From Bacillus sp. sid0103 (GTDB lineage Bacteria > Bacillota > Bacilli > Bacillales_B > DSM-18226), in contig NZ_JAHUWN010000003.1 of NCBI RefSeq assembly GCF_019219025.1, positions 186,001-250,000 of the forward strand: a stretch of 64,000 nucleotides of DNA, given 5' to 3'. Below are positions 17,753 to 26,614 of this stretch, one piece after another. The notes under the pieces are model-generated. The model ran no database searches. It was given only the letters and a program-made list of their open reading frames with translations, and was not told where the DNA came from. The position numbers and the translations under genes are program-made. The first letter of the stretch is position 1. Each line of letters starts with the position of its first letter.

Positions 17753-18664
17753 TTATTCTCTGTTAATTTGATAATTTAATAAATAATAAATGGTTTGCAG
17801 AACAGGGGTTTCAACCTTTACTTCTCTTCCTTTTTTCACGATATATCCACAGATTGATTCTAATTCCATCGTTTTGCCTTTCAGCCTATCCTGAAGCATG
17901 GAAGTTTGATGATCCTTTGCTAATTGTCCTTGTGCCAAAATGGTTTCATAAAAATCTTCTTCCATATCAATCCCCAATCCAACTGCAACAGCTATTGATT
18001 CTTTGCAAATTTTTATAGCCAGTTGGTGCAAGCCCTCATCATCATAAATGGCACCAACCCTTGACTCAATCAGAGCTGTTAATGGATTAAAGGTTACATT
18101 CCACAATAGCTTGTTCCATTTTATTTTAATAACATTAGGGGATGTGAAGCTTTCTATGTTTGCTTCATTAAAAAATGTTGCTATCTCATCTACCTTATTA
18201 GCTAAATTGGCGTCTACTGTCCCGATAATTAATCTTGGAGGTACACCAATCTGCTTTACTACACCCGAGTCTGTAACGCTTGCTTGGATGTAAGCAGCTG
18301 CTGAAAGTATTCTCCTTTCACCAAAAATGGAAGAAAGAATTTCTTCATTGTCCACTCCATTTTGAAGCGTCATGATTAGGCAGTTTTCTTTTAAAAACGG
18401 CTGAAGATGGATGGCAACATCATTTGTATCTGTCGCTTTTACACAAAATAACAGCAAATCTATATCGGAAAATGCCTCATATTGGTCGGTAAAGATACCA
18501 TCGATAGTGAATTCTTCCGCTTCACTTTCAATCATTAAGCCTTTTTCCTGCAACCTCTCGAGGCTGTTTCCCCTGGCAAGGAAAACGACATCATTACCGG
18601 CCTTCTTTAATAGTCCGCCAAAATAGCCGCCGACCGCTCCAGTTCCTGCAACACCGATTTTCAT
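17753..18664 (-). CDS. 2-dehydropantoate 2-reductase family protein (PanE/ApbA)
   Basis: A 303-residue NADPH-dependent ketoacid reductase family member. The N-terminal Rossmann motif [11 protein letters not shown] is at residues 7-17 and the conserved lysine/asparagine segment [19 protein letters not shown] near 180. ATG 18664 is preceded by GGAGGATGC; the upstream part of the open frame is not conserved. Its position inside a catabolic cluster argues for reduction of a pathway 2-ketoacid rather than pantothenate synthesis, but this is inference: no panB, panC or panD is nearby. Confidence 0.85.
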   Translation of the reverse strand: MKIGVAGTGAVGGYFGGLLKKAGNDVVFLARGNSLERLQEKGLMIESEAEEFTIDGIFTDQYEAFSDIDLLLFCVKATDTNDVAIHLQPFLKENCLIMTLQNGVDNEEILSSIFGERRILSAAAYIQASVTDSGVVKQIGVPPRLIIGTVDANLANKVDEIATFFNEANIESFTSPNVIKIKWNKLLWNVTFNPLTALIESRVGAIYDDEGLHQLAIKICKESIAVAVGLGIDMEEDFYETILAQGQLAKDHQTSMLQDRLKGKTMELESICGYIVKKGREVKVETPVLQTIYYLLNYQINRE

Positions 18665-18735
18665 TCTGCATCCTCCAGGTATGGTGGTATGTTTGGTTCT
18701 GAAAAGACTAAACTTCATCTTTTCAGAAAACTAAG

Positions 18736-19502
18736 TTAATCAAGTAAATCCGGCTGTTCTTTTATAATCCGATTCCATAATGGCTGGAATTGAAACCAGC
18801 CAGCCTCTGAAGTTCCCACTGTTTCGTACGTTACACTCGCATTAACATCCTCAATAAGAACAGGTTTCCCTACTGACTCCGCAAGCAACTGAGCCTGGCA
18901 TGAACGTTCCATTGTGATAAACCACCAAGCCGCTTCATCAACTGATTTCCCGACAGTTAGCAAGCCGTGATTTCGTAATATACACGCTTTACGGTCCCCC
19001 AGGGCTTTCCCAATCCGCTTTCCTTCCTCAATATCCAAAACCACGCCAGTGTAGTCATCAAATAATGAATGATCTTTATAAAAGGCACAAGCATCTTGGG
19101 TAAGAGGATCGAGCAGACGGCCAAGGGAAGACCATGATTTACCATAAACAGAATGGGCATGTGCAGCGGCAATAACATCTGGGCGTGCTGCATGAATCTG
19201 AGAATGGATGGCAAAGGCAGCACGATTTACAGGATAGTTGCCTTCAACAACGTCCCCCTCATGGTTACAGAGAATTAAGTCAGAGGCCTTAATTTGGCTA
19301 AAATGCATCCCGAACGGGTAACCCAGAAGTGATCTTTAAACTCCGGATCTCTTGCGGTAATGTAACCTGCCACTCCTTCATCAAAGCCAAATTTTGAAAA
19401 TAACCGAAACGAGGCAGCTAATCTCTGTTTTAAATGTTCTCGTTCCTCATCCATAGTCGAAAAAACTGGCGGATGATAGCTCAATACCATTTTATTAGTC
19501 AT
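18736..19502 (-). pseudogene. Class II aldolase/adducin family protein split by a one-base frameshift
   Basis: The N-terminal frame (ATG 19502 after AAGGAGTG) reads FGFDEGVAGYITARDP then runs out of register after DHFWV. The C-terminal frame resumes PFGMHFSQIKASDLILCNHEG and carries the zinc-ligand AAHAHS and RNHGLLTVG motifs of class II aldolases. Restoring a single A near 19320 (GTTACCCG to GTTAACCCG, giving FWVNPFGMHF) yields exactly 256 codons. Both halves look conserved, so either a very recent mutation or a sequencing error. The family includes fuculose-phosphate aldolases and other dehydratase/aldolases; the substrate is unknown. Confidence 0.8.
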
Positions 19503-19606
19503 GGATTCACTCCTTTTTGTAGTCGTGCTATTTAATGAAAAATAACAATAAACCCAGCACCAAGAAGAGCAGTTCTCCTGATGCCGGGTCATAAATTCAC
19601 TCATGC

Positions 19607-20008
19607 TTAGTATTGGTGATACAATACTTCACCTTTTAACACTTCATTCCCTTGTTGATTTACAGCCTGGACCGTAAAGCGCAGGTTTTTATCCTGCTTT
19701 TCTTTCAATTTTGCCTTCAGCGTGATCACATCGTTCAAAAATACCATCCCTTTGAAGCGGATTGAATAATCCATCATAAATCCTTCTTCATAATGGGCAG
19801 TAAAAAGCTTAGCAAGATTACCCATCGTCCACATCCCATGGGCAATAATACCAGGTAATCCGGCCTTTGTTGCCTCGTCATCAATGGTATGAATGGGGTT
19901 AAAATCTCCAGATGCACCTGAATATTTAATGAGATCCATCCTTGAGACTGGCTCCAATTGAATTTCTTTTACAGATTCTCCGACTTGTAACTGTGCAAGT
20001 ATACTCAC
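19607..20008 (-). CDS. MaoC-like hot-dog fold dehydratase
   Basis: A 133-residue hot-dog protein of the MaoC/(R)-specific enoyl-CoA hydratase group. The hydratase motif YSGASGDFNPIHTIDDEATKAG near residues 29-50 contains the expected Asp and His, followed by GIIAHGMWTMG. It starts at GTG 20008, whose bases overlap the TGA of the previous gene. The pair resembles two-subunit dehydratases in which one subunit carries the Asp/His dyad and the partner completes the substrate tunnel. It would hydrate enoyl-CoA formed by the acyl-CoA dehydrogenases. Confidence 0.88.
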   Translation of the reverse strand: MSILAQLQVGESVKEIQLEPVSRMDLIKYSGASGDFNPIHTIDDEATKAGLPGIIAHGMWTMGNLAKLFTAHYEEGFMMDYSIRFKGMVFLNDVITLKAKLKEKQDKNLRFTVQAVNQQGNEVLKGEVLYHQY

Positions 20009-20454
20009 TTAACCAACACCTTCCTCACAGCTTCTGATATGACAACCGTTGAGGTTGAACTAAATATCAAAGCGCCTGAAGCATCTTCTCCAAAGCTTTC
20101 AAGAACCAAGAACCCCATCTCCCCAAAGTTCCCTTTTTTCTCAAAATAGTTCTTCACTTTGGAAAAGCAGTAAATCTCTTCACCAACCCTTAAGGGCCGT
20201 TCGTAATGAAACGTTTGTTCACCATGGATTAAACCTTTATTGGGCAGGTTTAACCCATCGATATCACCATACTCAAATGTCCTCGGAAAGGTTGGTGGTG
20301 CAATGTTGGCATGATATCTTGAATTTTTCCCAGTCTCTTCATCGAAGTATATCGGATGGAGGTCCCCAATTGCTTCCGCGAACTTCTTGACGGCTCCTCT
20401 TTCAACCACATTTTTAACTTTGTTCGATTGTTTACCTATCTGGTTTTTAAACAA
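20005..20454 (-). CDS. MaoC-like N-terminal dehydratase partner subunit
   Basis: A 149-residue hot-dog protein of the MaoC N-terminal (FAS1-type dehydratase) group. Visible segments are VKKFAEAIGDLHPIYFDEET near residue 24 and LIHGEQTFHYERPLRVGEE near 75. The likely start is TTG 20454 after GAGGTGAAG. It is encoded immediately ahead of the second MaoC protein with a 4-base overlap, so the two are translationally coupled and probably form a heterodimer. Confidence 0.85.
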   Translation of the reverse strand: MFKNQIGKQSNKVKNVVERGAVKKFAEAIGDLHPIYFDEETGKNSRYHANIAPPTFPRTFEYGDIDGLNLPNKGLIHGEQTFHYERPLRVGEEIYCFSKVKNYFEKKGNFGEMGFLVLESFGEDASGALIFSSTSTVVISEAVRKVLVK

Positions 20455-20474
20455 TTTATCTTCACCTCATCTAT

Positions 20475-21239
20475 TTAGCATTTTGGTCCGCCAGCAACAT
20501 AGATAACTTGACCATTCACGAACGATGATTTTTCATCAGCAAAGAAGGCAACGGCATTGGCAATATCTGCCGGCTTTCCACTTCTTCCGACCGGAATTGT
20601 AGCTACACTTGCTTGAATAAGCTGCTCAAATGGAATCCCGATTCTAGCTGCCGTTTCCTTTGTCATTTCTGTTTCAATAAATCCTGGTGCAACGGAGTTT
20701 GCAGTGATTCCATATCTACCTAACTCAATTGCTAGTGTTTTTGTAAAGCCCTGCAATCCAGCCTTTGCGGCAGCATAATTGGCCTGCCCGCGATTTCCTA
20801 GCGCTGAGGTCGATGAAATATTGATAATTCGCCCATATTTATTTTCGACCATATATTTTTGGGCAGCGCGGGCTGCATTAAATGATCCTTTTAAATGTAC
20901 ATCCATTACAGTTTGCCAGTCTGTATCTGTCATTTTAAAAAGCAGGTTATCACGGATGACTCCGGCATTATTAACCAAGATATCGATAGAGCCGTATGTT
21001 TCATAGACCTCTTTCATTGCATTTTCAACCTGCTCGACATCGACGACGTTTGCAACTTTGGCATAAACTTCATAACCTTTTTCTTTTAATTCACTGGTCG
21101 TTTCACTTAACGCCTCTTCATTTAAATCGATTAAAGCAACCTTTGCACCTTCTTCTGCAAAAAACTCAACAATCCCTTTTCCGATGCCGCGGCTTCCTCC
21201 CGTTACAAACGCTACTTTCCCTGAAAATCTATCTGCCAT
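20475..21239 (-). CDS. 3-oxoacyl-ACP/CoA reductase (FabG-like SDR)
   Basis: A 254-residue short-chain dehydrogenase. The NAD(P) motif TGGSRGIGKG is near residue 13, NNAGVIRDNLLFKM near 89, the catalytic SSTSALGNRGQANYAAAKAG near 140 with Ser, Tyr and Lys in place, and the C-terminus FVNGQVIYVAGGPKC. ATG 21239 is chosen since GAGGAGGAATAG precedes it. FabG-like proteins beside MaoC hydratases and acyl-CoA dehydrogenases usually act on 3-hydroxyacyl-CoA; a fatty acid synthesis role is less likely here. Confidence 0.88.
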   Translation of the reverse strand: MADRFSGKVAFVTGGSRGIGKGIVEFFAEEGAKVALIDLNEEALSETTSELKEKGYEVYAKVANVVDVEQVENAMKEVYETYGSIDILVNNAGVIRDNLLFKMTDTDWQTVMDVHLKGSFNAARAAQKYMVENKYGRIINISSTSALGNRGQANYAAAKAGLQGFTKTLAIELGRYGITANSVAPGFIETEMTKETAARIGIPFEQLIQASVATIPVGRSGKPADIANAVAFFADEKSSFVNGQVIYVAGGPKC

Positions 21240-21294
21240 TTCTATTCCTCCTCTAGTTTCATACACTTGTAGAATGCGCTTACATTAAATACGA

Positions 21295-22473
21295 TTAAAC
21301 ATATTGCCCAATCTTGACATGCCCTTTAATAAGATTACGTGCGATAATCATGCGTTGGATCTCATCTGTGCCATCGTAAATTCTCCAAAGCCTAGCTTCA
21401 CGATACCAGCGCTCAATCGGTAATTCTCTTGTATACCCCATGCCGCCGTGAATTTGAAGGACACGGTCGACGACATTGTTGCCCATATTTGCACCATATA
21501 ATTTTGCCATCGATGCCAAGTGACGGTTATCTTCGCCGTTATCAAGTGTAAACGCTGCGTTCAACACGAGCCATTTTGCGGCTTCGATTTCAACCGCTGA
21601 ATCAGCGATTTGCCATTGTATTGCTTGTCTTTCGGCAATTGGTTTCCCAAATGTGACCCTTTCTTTTGCATAATCAATCGCCATTTGCAGCAGGCGTTCG
21701 GCCGAACCGACGGCTCTTGCCCCAACGACCCAGCGGGCAAAACCGATCCACTCCAGTCCAAGATTATAGCCTTTGTGTAATTCACCTAGGATATTTTCTT
21801 CTGGAACACGAACATTATCGAATACCAAGCCAGCTGGTCCCCATTCTCCCATTGTATGTATATACTCAGATTTCCAGCCCATTTCACGGTCAACAATAAA
21901 GCATGTAACCCCTTCTCGCCCTTGTGTTGATTGATGTAGGTCTCTATCAGTAATAGCGATTGCCATAACAAAATCTGCTTCGTTTCCACCCGTAATAAAC
22001 GTTTTTTCGCCATTTAGTAACCAGTCATTGCCGTCTTTTACTGCCGTCATTTTAATATTTCTAGTGTCGGAGCCAGCACCAGGCTCGGTCATTGCAAAAC
22101 AAGACTTTTTCTCTCCATTAATTGTAGGAATTAAATATTTTTTCTTTTGTTCTTCATTCCCATAATAAAGAATATTATCTGCACTGCCGCCAAATTGAAA
22201 CGGAACAAAGGTTTTTGAAACTTCCATTAACACAATTGCCATCATCATTTGTCCAAGGTCTGCCCCGCCGTATTCTTCTGGTGTGTTAATTCCCCAAAAC
22301 CCGGCTTCTTTAGCCTTTAATTGCAGTTCTTTTAACTTACCAGCAGGAAGACTTGGTTTACCTTCTCGTTCATTTCTTAGAACATCGTTTTCAAGTGGAA
22401 TGAGTTCTTTTTCTACGAATCTTCTAATCGTTTTTTGAACCATTTTTTGTTCATCCGTCAATCGTAAATACAT
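21295..22473 (-). CDS. Acyl-CoA dehydrogenase (second)
   Basis: A 392-residue acyl-CoA dehydrogenase. Signature 1 (CFAMTEPGAGSDTRNIKM) is near residue 128 and signature 2 (QIHGGMGYTRELPIERWYREARL) near 345. The RIYDGTDEIQRM segment near 375 has Asp where the catalytic Glu sits in many homologues, so the catalytic base may be placed elsewhere, as in long-chain or isovaleryl types. ATG 22473 has GGAGTG 8 bases upstream. It is the first gene of the cluster, preceded by a promoter and operator. Confidence 0.9.
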   Translation of the reverse strand: MYLRLTDEQKMVQKTIRRFVEKELIPLENDVLRNEREGKPSLPAGKLKELQLKAKEAGFWGINTPEEYGGADLGQMMMAIVLMEVSKTFVPFQFGGSADNILYYGNEEQKKKYLIPTINGEKKSCFAMTEPGAGSDTRNIKMTAVKDGNDWLLNGEKTFITGGNEADFVMAIAITDRDLHQSTQGREGVTCFIVDREMGWKSEYIHTMGEWGPAGLVFDNVRVPEENILGELHKGYNLGLEWIGFARWVVGARAVGSAERLLQMAIDYAKERVTFGKPIAERQAIQWQIADSAVEIEAAKWLVLNAAFTLDNGEDNRHLASMAKLYGANMGNNVVDRVLQIHGGMGYTRELPIERWYREARLWRIYDGTDEIQRMIIARNLIKGHVKIGQYV

Positions 22474-22548
22474 CACATTCACTCCATTCTTATTCTAAAA
22501 ATCAAGATTAATGCCGATAATTAATCATATGCTTCACCGAACGAATGA

Positions 22549-22566
22549 ATACCTACCGGTTGGTAT
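22549..22566. promoter_or_regulatory. TetR-type operator, copy 2
   Basis: ATACCTACCGGTTGGTAT, a palindrome with one mismatched pair, lies 9 bp downstream of the -10 box of the acyl-CoA dehydrogenase promoter. It is the partner of the site at 16041-16058. Equal placement at both promoters supports one shared repressor. Confidence 0.65.
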
Positions 22567-22575
22567 GTTACCTTT

Positions 22576-22604
22576 ATTTTATTCCGAACTTTCAGATAAT
22601 ACAA
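22576..22604 (-). promoter_or_regulatory. Predicted sigma-A promoter for the beta-oxidation genes
   Basis: On the minus strand, -35 TTGTAT (22599-22604) and -10 TAAAAT (22576-22581) are separated by 17 bp. It sits directly upstream of the operator. Confidence 0.5.
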
Positions 22605-22749
22605 GCTAATCTTTATCTAATTAACAAAAAAATCCCTGCCAACAATAATATTCATTAATAATCAATTCATTCACTATGTAACCAGCTAACTAATATAATA
22701 AATTCCTTTCAGATGACTATTTTCCTGTTTTTTTACAAATGATAAAGAT

Positions 22750-22767
22750 GATATTCAATAGAATATC
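22750..22767. promoter_or_regulatory. Inverted repeat upstream of ypzG
   Basis: GATATTC and GAATATC are separated by AATA, about 32 bp before the ypzG ATG. It could be an operator or a 5'-UTR hairpin. Apart from this and the operator/promoter above, the 22474-22798 gap shows only AT-rich sequence. Confidence 0.35.
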
Positions 22768-22798
22768 TTCGTTTCCAATCCTTTGATGAGGTGATTTG

Positions 22799-22951
22799 AT
22801 GAGCTATAAAGATCATTTAGATCCGCACTCTGAGCTTTTTCATTATGGTACAACGAGAGCGAAGCATACCAAAGCACAGATTAATGGGCAAACGCAAATG
22901 GCACAAAATCAAATCATTCTAAGGAGTAATGCCAAGGCCCACCGCTGGTAA
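22799..22951 (+). CDS. ypzG: YpzG family small protein
   Basis: A 50-residue protein beginning MSYKDHLDPHSELFHYGTT and ending SNAKAHRW. I recognise this as the YpzG family of very small conserved Bacillaceae proteins of unknown function. ATG 22799 is preceded by GAGGTGATTTG. The sequence is hydrophilic, rich in His, Gln and Lys, with no membrane segment or signal peptide. It is monocistronic: a terminator follows about 55 bp later. Confidence 0.85.
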   Translation: MSYKDHLDPHSELFHYGTTRAKHTKAQINGQTQMAQNQIILRSNAKAHRW

Positions 22952-23004
22952 GGTTTTGGCAAAGAAACGTAAAATGGCAGGATCAAAAAAATCCTGTCTT
23001 TAGA

Positions 23005-23056
23005 AGAAAAGGCCCTTTCTCGGACTAGTTCGGGAAAAGGCTTTTCTTTTTTCTAA
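23005..23056. terminator. Intrinsic terminator after ypzG
   Basis: GAAAAGGCCCTTTCTCGG pairs imperfectly with the downstream TCGGGAAAAGGCTTTTC around ACTAGT, followed by a T-run (CTTTTTTC). Confidence 0.65.
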
Positions 23057-23144
23057 ACAATGTGCTATTACAATATTGATAATGTTAGTTCGAAAAGATA
23101 ATATAAAAGCTATTAGACAATAAAAAACTGGAGTGGTGTTTGAC

Positions 23145-23648
23145 GTGTTTGAGGACTTCAAAATTAGAGATGCAAATATGAGTGATTTAACAGCCATCAT
23201 AGAAATATACAATACAACAATCGCAAGCAGAATGGTAACAGCTGATCTTGAACCAATCAAAGTAGATAACCGAGTGCATTGGTTTCATGAACATTCACCT
23301 TCTTTTCGTCCATTATGGGTCGTAGAAGATCAAGGCCTAATCTGCGCATGGGTTAGTTTTCAATCCTTTTACGGCCGCCCTGCCTATAATGCAACTGCTG
23401 AAATTAGTATTTATATCCATCCAGACTTCCGAGGGAGAAAACTGGGTAAATATTTAATCCAAAAAGCATTAGAAGCCTGCCCACGTTTAAACATCAAAAC
23501 CTTGCTGGGTTTTATTTTTGGCCATAATGAACCTAGTGTAAAGCTTTTTACAAGTTTTGGCTTTGAAAAATGGGCGCACCTTCCAAATGTAGCCGAGTTG
23601 GATGGCGTTGAGAGAGATTTAGTCATTCTAGGGAAAAGAATCAAATAA
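23145..23648 (+). CDS. GNAT acetyltransferase, phosphinothricin acetyltransferase-like
   Basis: A 167-residue GNAT protein. It starts FKIRDANMSDLTAIIEIYN and has acetyl-CoA motif A IYIHPDFRGRKLGKYLIQKAL near residues 90-110, then FGHNEPSVKLFTSFGFEKWA, the layout of Pat/Bar-type acetyltransferases. The likely start is GTG 23145, 11 bases after GGAG; the GTG codons at 23133 and 23136 lie too close to the site. Homologues modify amino-acid-like substrates such as phosphinothricin or methionine sulfoximine; the real substrate is unknown. It stands alone between ypzG and the sensor kinase. Confidence 0.85.
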   Translation: MFEDFKIRDANMSDLTAIIEIYNTTIASRMVTADLEPIKVDNRVHWFHEHSPSFRPLWVVEDQGLICAWVSFQSFYGRPAYNATAEISIYIHPDFRGRKLGKYLIQKALEACPRLNIKTLLGFIFGHNEPSVKLFTSFGFEKWAHLPNVAELDGVERDLVILGKRIK

Positions 23649-23753
23649 ACCATGGAAATATACTTTTACCACTATTGTATTATTCCAAATTAATGGATTT
23701 TCTAGTACTATAGACTAATGTACTTTATTTAATGAAAAGAACTGGAGATTTCC

Positions 23754-25424
23754 ATGGAGAAAAAAAAGCTCATTCTCTTTTACCTTATTACGAGTATTAT
23801 TTGGATATATGGTTCCAATTATTTAATTGAACAATACATGCCTTCTTCAATAGTTGGTGTGGTTGAAAGAGCAAAAGAGATCTTTTATATTTTGGTTACT
23901 GGAGGATTTATTTATTTCTTTATTAGTAAAAAAGAGGAATTAACAGCATCCCAGGAAGATCAAGAACGTTTATCGACCTTAATAAATTCGATGGTGGATT
24001 TTGTGAACTTTAAGGATGGCGAAGGTCGATGGATTGAAGCCAATGAATTTGGATTACAATTGTTTCAACTTGAGAATGTTGATTATCGAGGGAAAAAGGA
24101 CTCTGAATTAGCCAATTATACTGACTTTTATGGTGATGCCCTTAGATATTGTGAAATTTCTGATGAAGAGACATGGAATAATCGGGCCATTACCCGAATT
24201 GAAGAAGTCCTTCCAGTCCCAGATGGGTCATCAAAAATATTTGACACAATCAAAGTGCCACTTTTTAATACGGATGGCAGTCGACAAGGCCTAGTGATCA
24301 TCGGACGTGATATTACTGAGAAAAAGGAAATGGCTTTAAAACTGGCAGAAAGTCAGCAACAATATAAATCATTATTCGAATACAGTCCAGATATTGTTTA
24401 TATGATGGATCTGAGTGGAACCATTACCAATTTAAACTCACAATATGATGTCATTACAGGCTACAATCGAGAAGAAATGATTGAAAAAAATATTAAGAAT
24501 TTATTACCGAAAAAGTATATTAGATATCTACCTAAATTTATTTCTACCGTTGTCGAAGATATGAAACCAGTCATGTATGAGATAAACATTCCACACGCAA
24601 ACGGAAACCGGATTATATTACAATGTACCTCCCTTCCAATCATTATTAATGGAAATACAACTGGAATTATTGGTTATGGCAGTGATGTGACCAAATTAAG
24701 GGAGACAGAAGAGCGCCTCCGAAGGACTGAAAAGTTATCGATCGTGGGTGAATTATCTGCTAGCGTAGCTCATGAAATTAGGAATCCATTGACCTCCTTA
24801 AAAGGGTTTGTTCAGCTTTTACAAGTGGAAGATGAAAAGCACCAATACTTTTATCAGATCATGTTAGACGAATTAAACCGTATTAATCATATTGTCGGTG
24901 AGCTTTTGTTATTGGCCAAACCGCAGATATTGAAATATACCAAGGCAGACCTGCAAAAATTATTAAAGGATGTCATCTCACTATTAAGCACGGAAGCAAG
25001 TTTATATAATGTTCAAATCGATTCCTCCTTTCCGGAAAAGGAAATCGTCATTGAGTGTGAACCTAATCAGCTCAAGCAATTATTTATTAATATTATTAAG
25101 AATTCGATTGAAGCATCACAAAAAGGTGGAACCGTTTCAATTGATTTGGAAAAATCAGAAGGAAATAAGGTATTAATCATCATTAAAGACAATGGCTGCG
25201 GTATCTCAAAAGAAAGATTAGAGAAAATTGGTGAACCATTCTACTCATCTAAAGAAAAAGGGACGGGATTAGGATTAACGGTCAGTTTCAAGATTGTTCA
25301 ATCACACCAAGGCACGATCCAATTCGATAGTCAGAAAAATCACGGGACCTCTGTTCGAATTGCCCTCCCTGTAAAGCAAAATCACACAAAGAATAAACGG
25401 CGATTAACCAAGGAAATCATATAA
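23754..25424 (+). CDS. PAS-domain sensor histidine kinase (sporulation-kinase-like)
   Basis: A 556-residue membrane kinase. Two hydrophobic segments (residues about 4-24 and 43-60) anchor it. A PAS domain follows around 80-190 and a second around 205-320 (SLFEYSPDIVYMMDLSGTI). The HisKA motif has phosphoacceptor His340 (SVAHEIRNPLTSLKGF). The ATPase domain has the N box (FINIIKNSIEAS), G1 (IKDNGCGIS) and G2 (EKGTGLGLTVS). No response regulator is adjacent, so it is an orphan kinase, the arrangement of Kin proteins feeding the sporulation phosphorelay. The proximity to germination genes fits but does not prove that role. Confidence 0.88.
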   Translation: MEKKKLILFYLITSIIWIYGSNYLIEQYMPSSIVGVVERAKEIFYILVTGGFIYFFISKKEELTASQEDQERLSTLINSMVDFVNFKDGEGRWIEANEFGLQLFQLENVDYRGKKDSELANYTDFYGDALRYCEISDEETWNNRAITRIEEVLPVPDGSSKIFDTIKVPLFNTDGSRQGLVIIGRDITEKKEMALKLAESQQQYKSLFEYSPDIVYMMDLSGTITNLNSQYDVITGYNREEMIEKNIKNLLPKKYIRYLPKFISTVVEDMKPVMYEINIPHANGNRIILQCTSLPIIINGNTTGIIGYGSDVTKLRETEERLRRTEKLSIVGELSASVAHEIRNPLTSLKGFVQLLQVEDEKHQYFYQIMLDELNRINHIVGELLLLAKPQILKYTKADLQKLLKDVISLLSTEASLYNVQIDSSFPEKEIVIECEPNQLKQLFINIIKNSIEASQKGGTVSIDLEKSEGNKVLIIIKDNGCGISKERLEKIGEPFYSSKEKGTGLGLTVSFKIVQSHQGTIQFDSQKNHGTSVRIALPVKQNHTKNKRRLTKEII

Positions 25425-25432
25425 AAAATGTT

Positions 25433-25468
25433 TAAAGCCCGCGCTATGATGCAGGGCTTTTCTTTTTC
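25433..25468. terminator. Shared convergent terminator
   Basis: AAAGCCC and GGGCTTT form a stem with T-rich flanks, placed between the kinase stop and the converging gerB stop; it slightly overlaps the gerB 3' end. Confidence 0.7.
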
Positions 25469-26553
25469 TTCCGATTCCGAAAGAATGCAATCATTAATAA
25501 AGTAACTGGGATGATAATTTGAAATGGCCAATGTAAATAAAGAGGGACAACAACTAACCCTTCTTTTATATGTTCCGAATAATTTGTGGCAATCGTAACT
25601 GATGCAAATAGGACAATCAGTCCTAATGGAAACCCAATCTTGCGTTGATTAGGTATTTGAAAGATATCAGCAGCACCGGCCACAGCAGCATAAAAGTATA
25701 TCGCAATCTTAAAAAAACCTCCAATTACTAGATAGAGCATAAATAATACATCTAATCGTTCAATAAAATCGGCGATTTGAATTCTCCCCACTGTGGTTAA
25801 AAGAGGGAAAGTGGACCGTTGAAAGAGCGCTACACCTAAAACAGAAATATTTACTACCACTGTTATGGTAATATTTATTCCACTTAAGATCATCCCACTT
25901 AAACAGACGATTTTTGCCTTCTTTTTATCTCGTAAGAATGGAAGCAGCATAGTAAAAACCACCATTTCTCCAAAGGGAAAGTTAATGGTTTGTGTTAGAA
26001 ATGTTTTTATGACTGGTTTCAACCCATTTTCTAAAATCGGCTTTAAGTTTCCTAAATGAATCAAACCAGAAAAGACAATTAATAACATACCTAATATCGC
26101 TGTCATGTAGACAACCCCAAAGAAAATTTCTCCAACCCGGGCTAATACCTCAAACCCCTTATGGATTGCATAGATAATAGTAACGATCATCAGAGTATTA
26201 ATCACAAATAAGGGAGTACTATTATAAATAGTTGTCGATAATAACTCTCCAAAATCTCGTAATACCCTTGATGCACAATATAAAAAATAGACAATGTAAA
26301 ATACCCCAATAACCCGTCCAAGCCATTTCCCAGTGATTTCTTGAACATAACTTGTTAAGGGAAGGTCAGGGTAGTACATAAATAATCGGTAATAAACAAA
26401 AAAGACCATTATTCCGCCAGCTAAACCCAACAATATGGCCATCCAAGCATCCTGTTTGGCATCTGAAGCAATTCCAACCAGAATGGCACTGCCCATTTCA
26501 AACAAAACAACCAGCACGAACAATTGGGTTGTGCTTATTTTTGCTTTTTCCAT
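25444..26553 (-). CDS. Spore germination permease, GerB family (second of tandem pair)
   Basis: A 369-residue GerAB/GerB-family protein (APC-superfamily fold), the predicted germinant-binding membrane subunit of a spore germinant receptor. About ten hydrophobic helices are visible, with short charged termini (MEKAKISTTQLF and RNRKKKKSP). It is a close paralogue of the adjacent 26615-27721 product across its full length, with runs such as VLRDFGEL, LARVGEIFFG and RIQIADFIERLDVLFMLYLV identical. ATG 26553 follows GGGGGGGAAC. It is the last gene of the gerA-gerC-gerB-gerB operon. Confidence 0.9.
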   Translation of the reverse strand: MEKAKISTTQLFVLVVLFEMGSAILVGIASDAKQDAWMAILLGLAGGIMVFFVYYRLFMYYPDLPLTSYVQEITGKWLGRVIGVFYIVYFLYCASRVLRDFGELLSTTIYNSTPLFVINTLMIVTIIYAIHKGFEVLARVGEIFFGVVYMTAILGMLLIVFSGLIHLGNLKPILENGLKPVIKTFLTQTINFPFGEMVVFTMLLPFLRDKKKAKIVCLSGMILSGINITITVVVNISVLGVALFQRSTFPLLTTVGRIQIADFIERLDVLFMLYLVIGGFFKIAIYFYAAVAGAADIFQIPNQRKIGFPLGLIVLFASVTIATNYSEHIKEGLVVVPLYLHWPFQIIIPVTLLMIAFFRNRKKKKSPAS

Positions 26554-26614
26554 GTACTTATGTTCCCCCCCTTAAAAAGGGTTTTTTATTAAAATCTAAG
26601 AAAGGTCTGCACCT

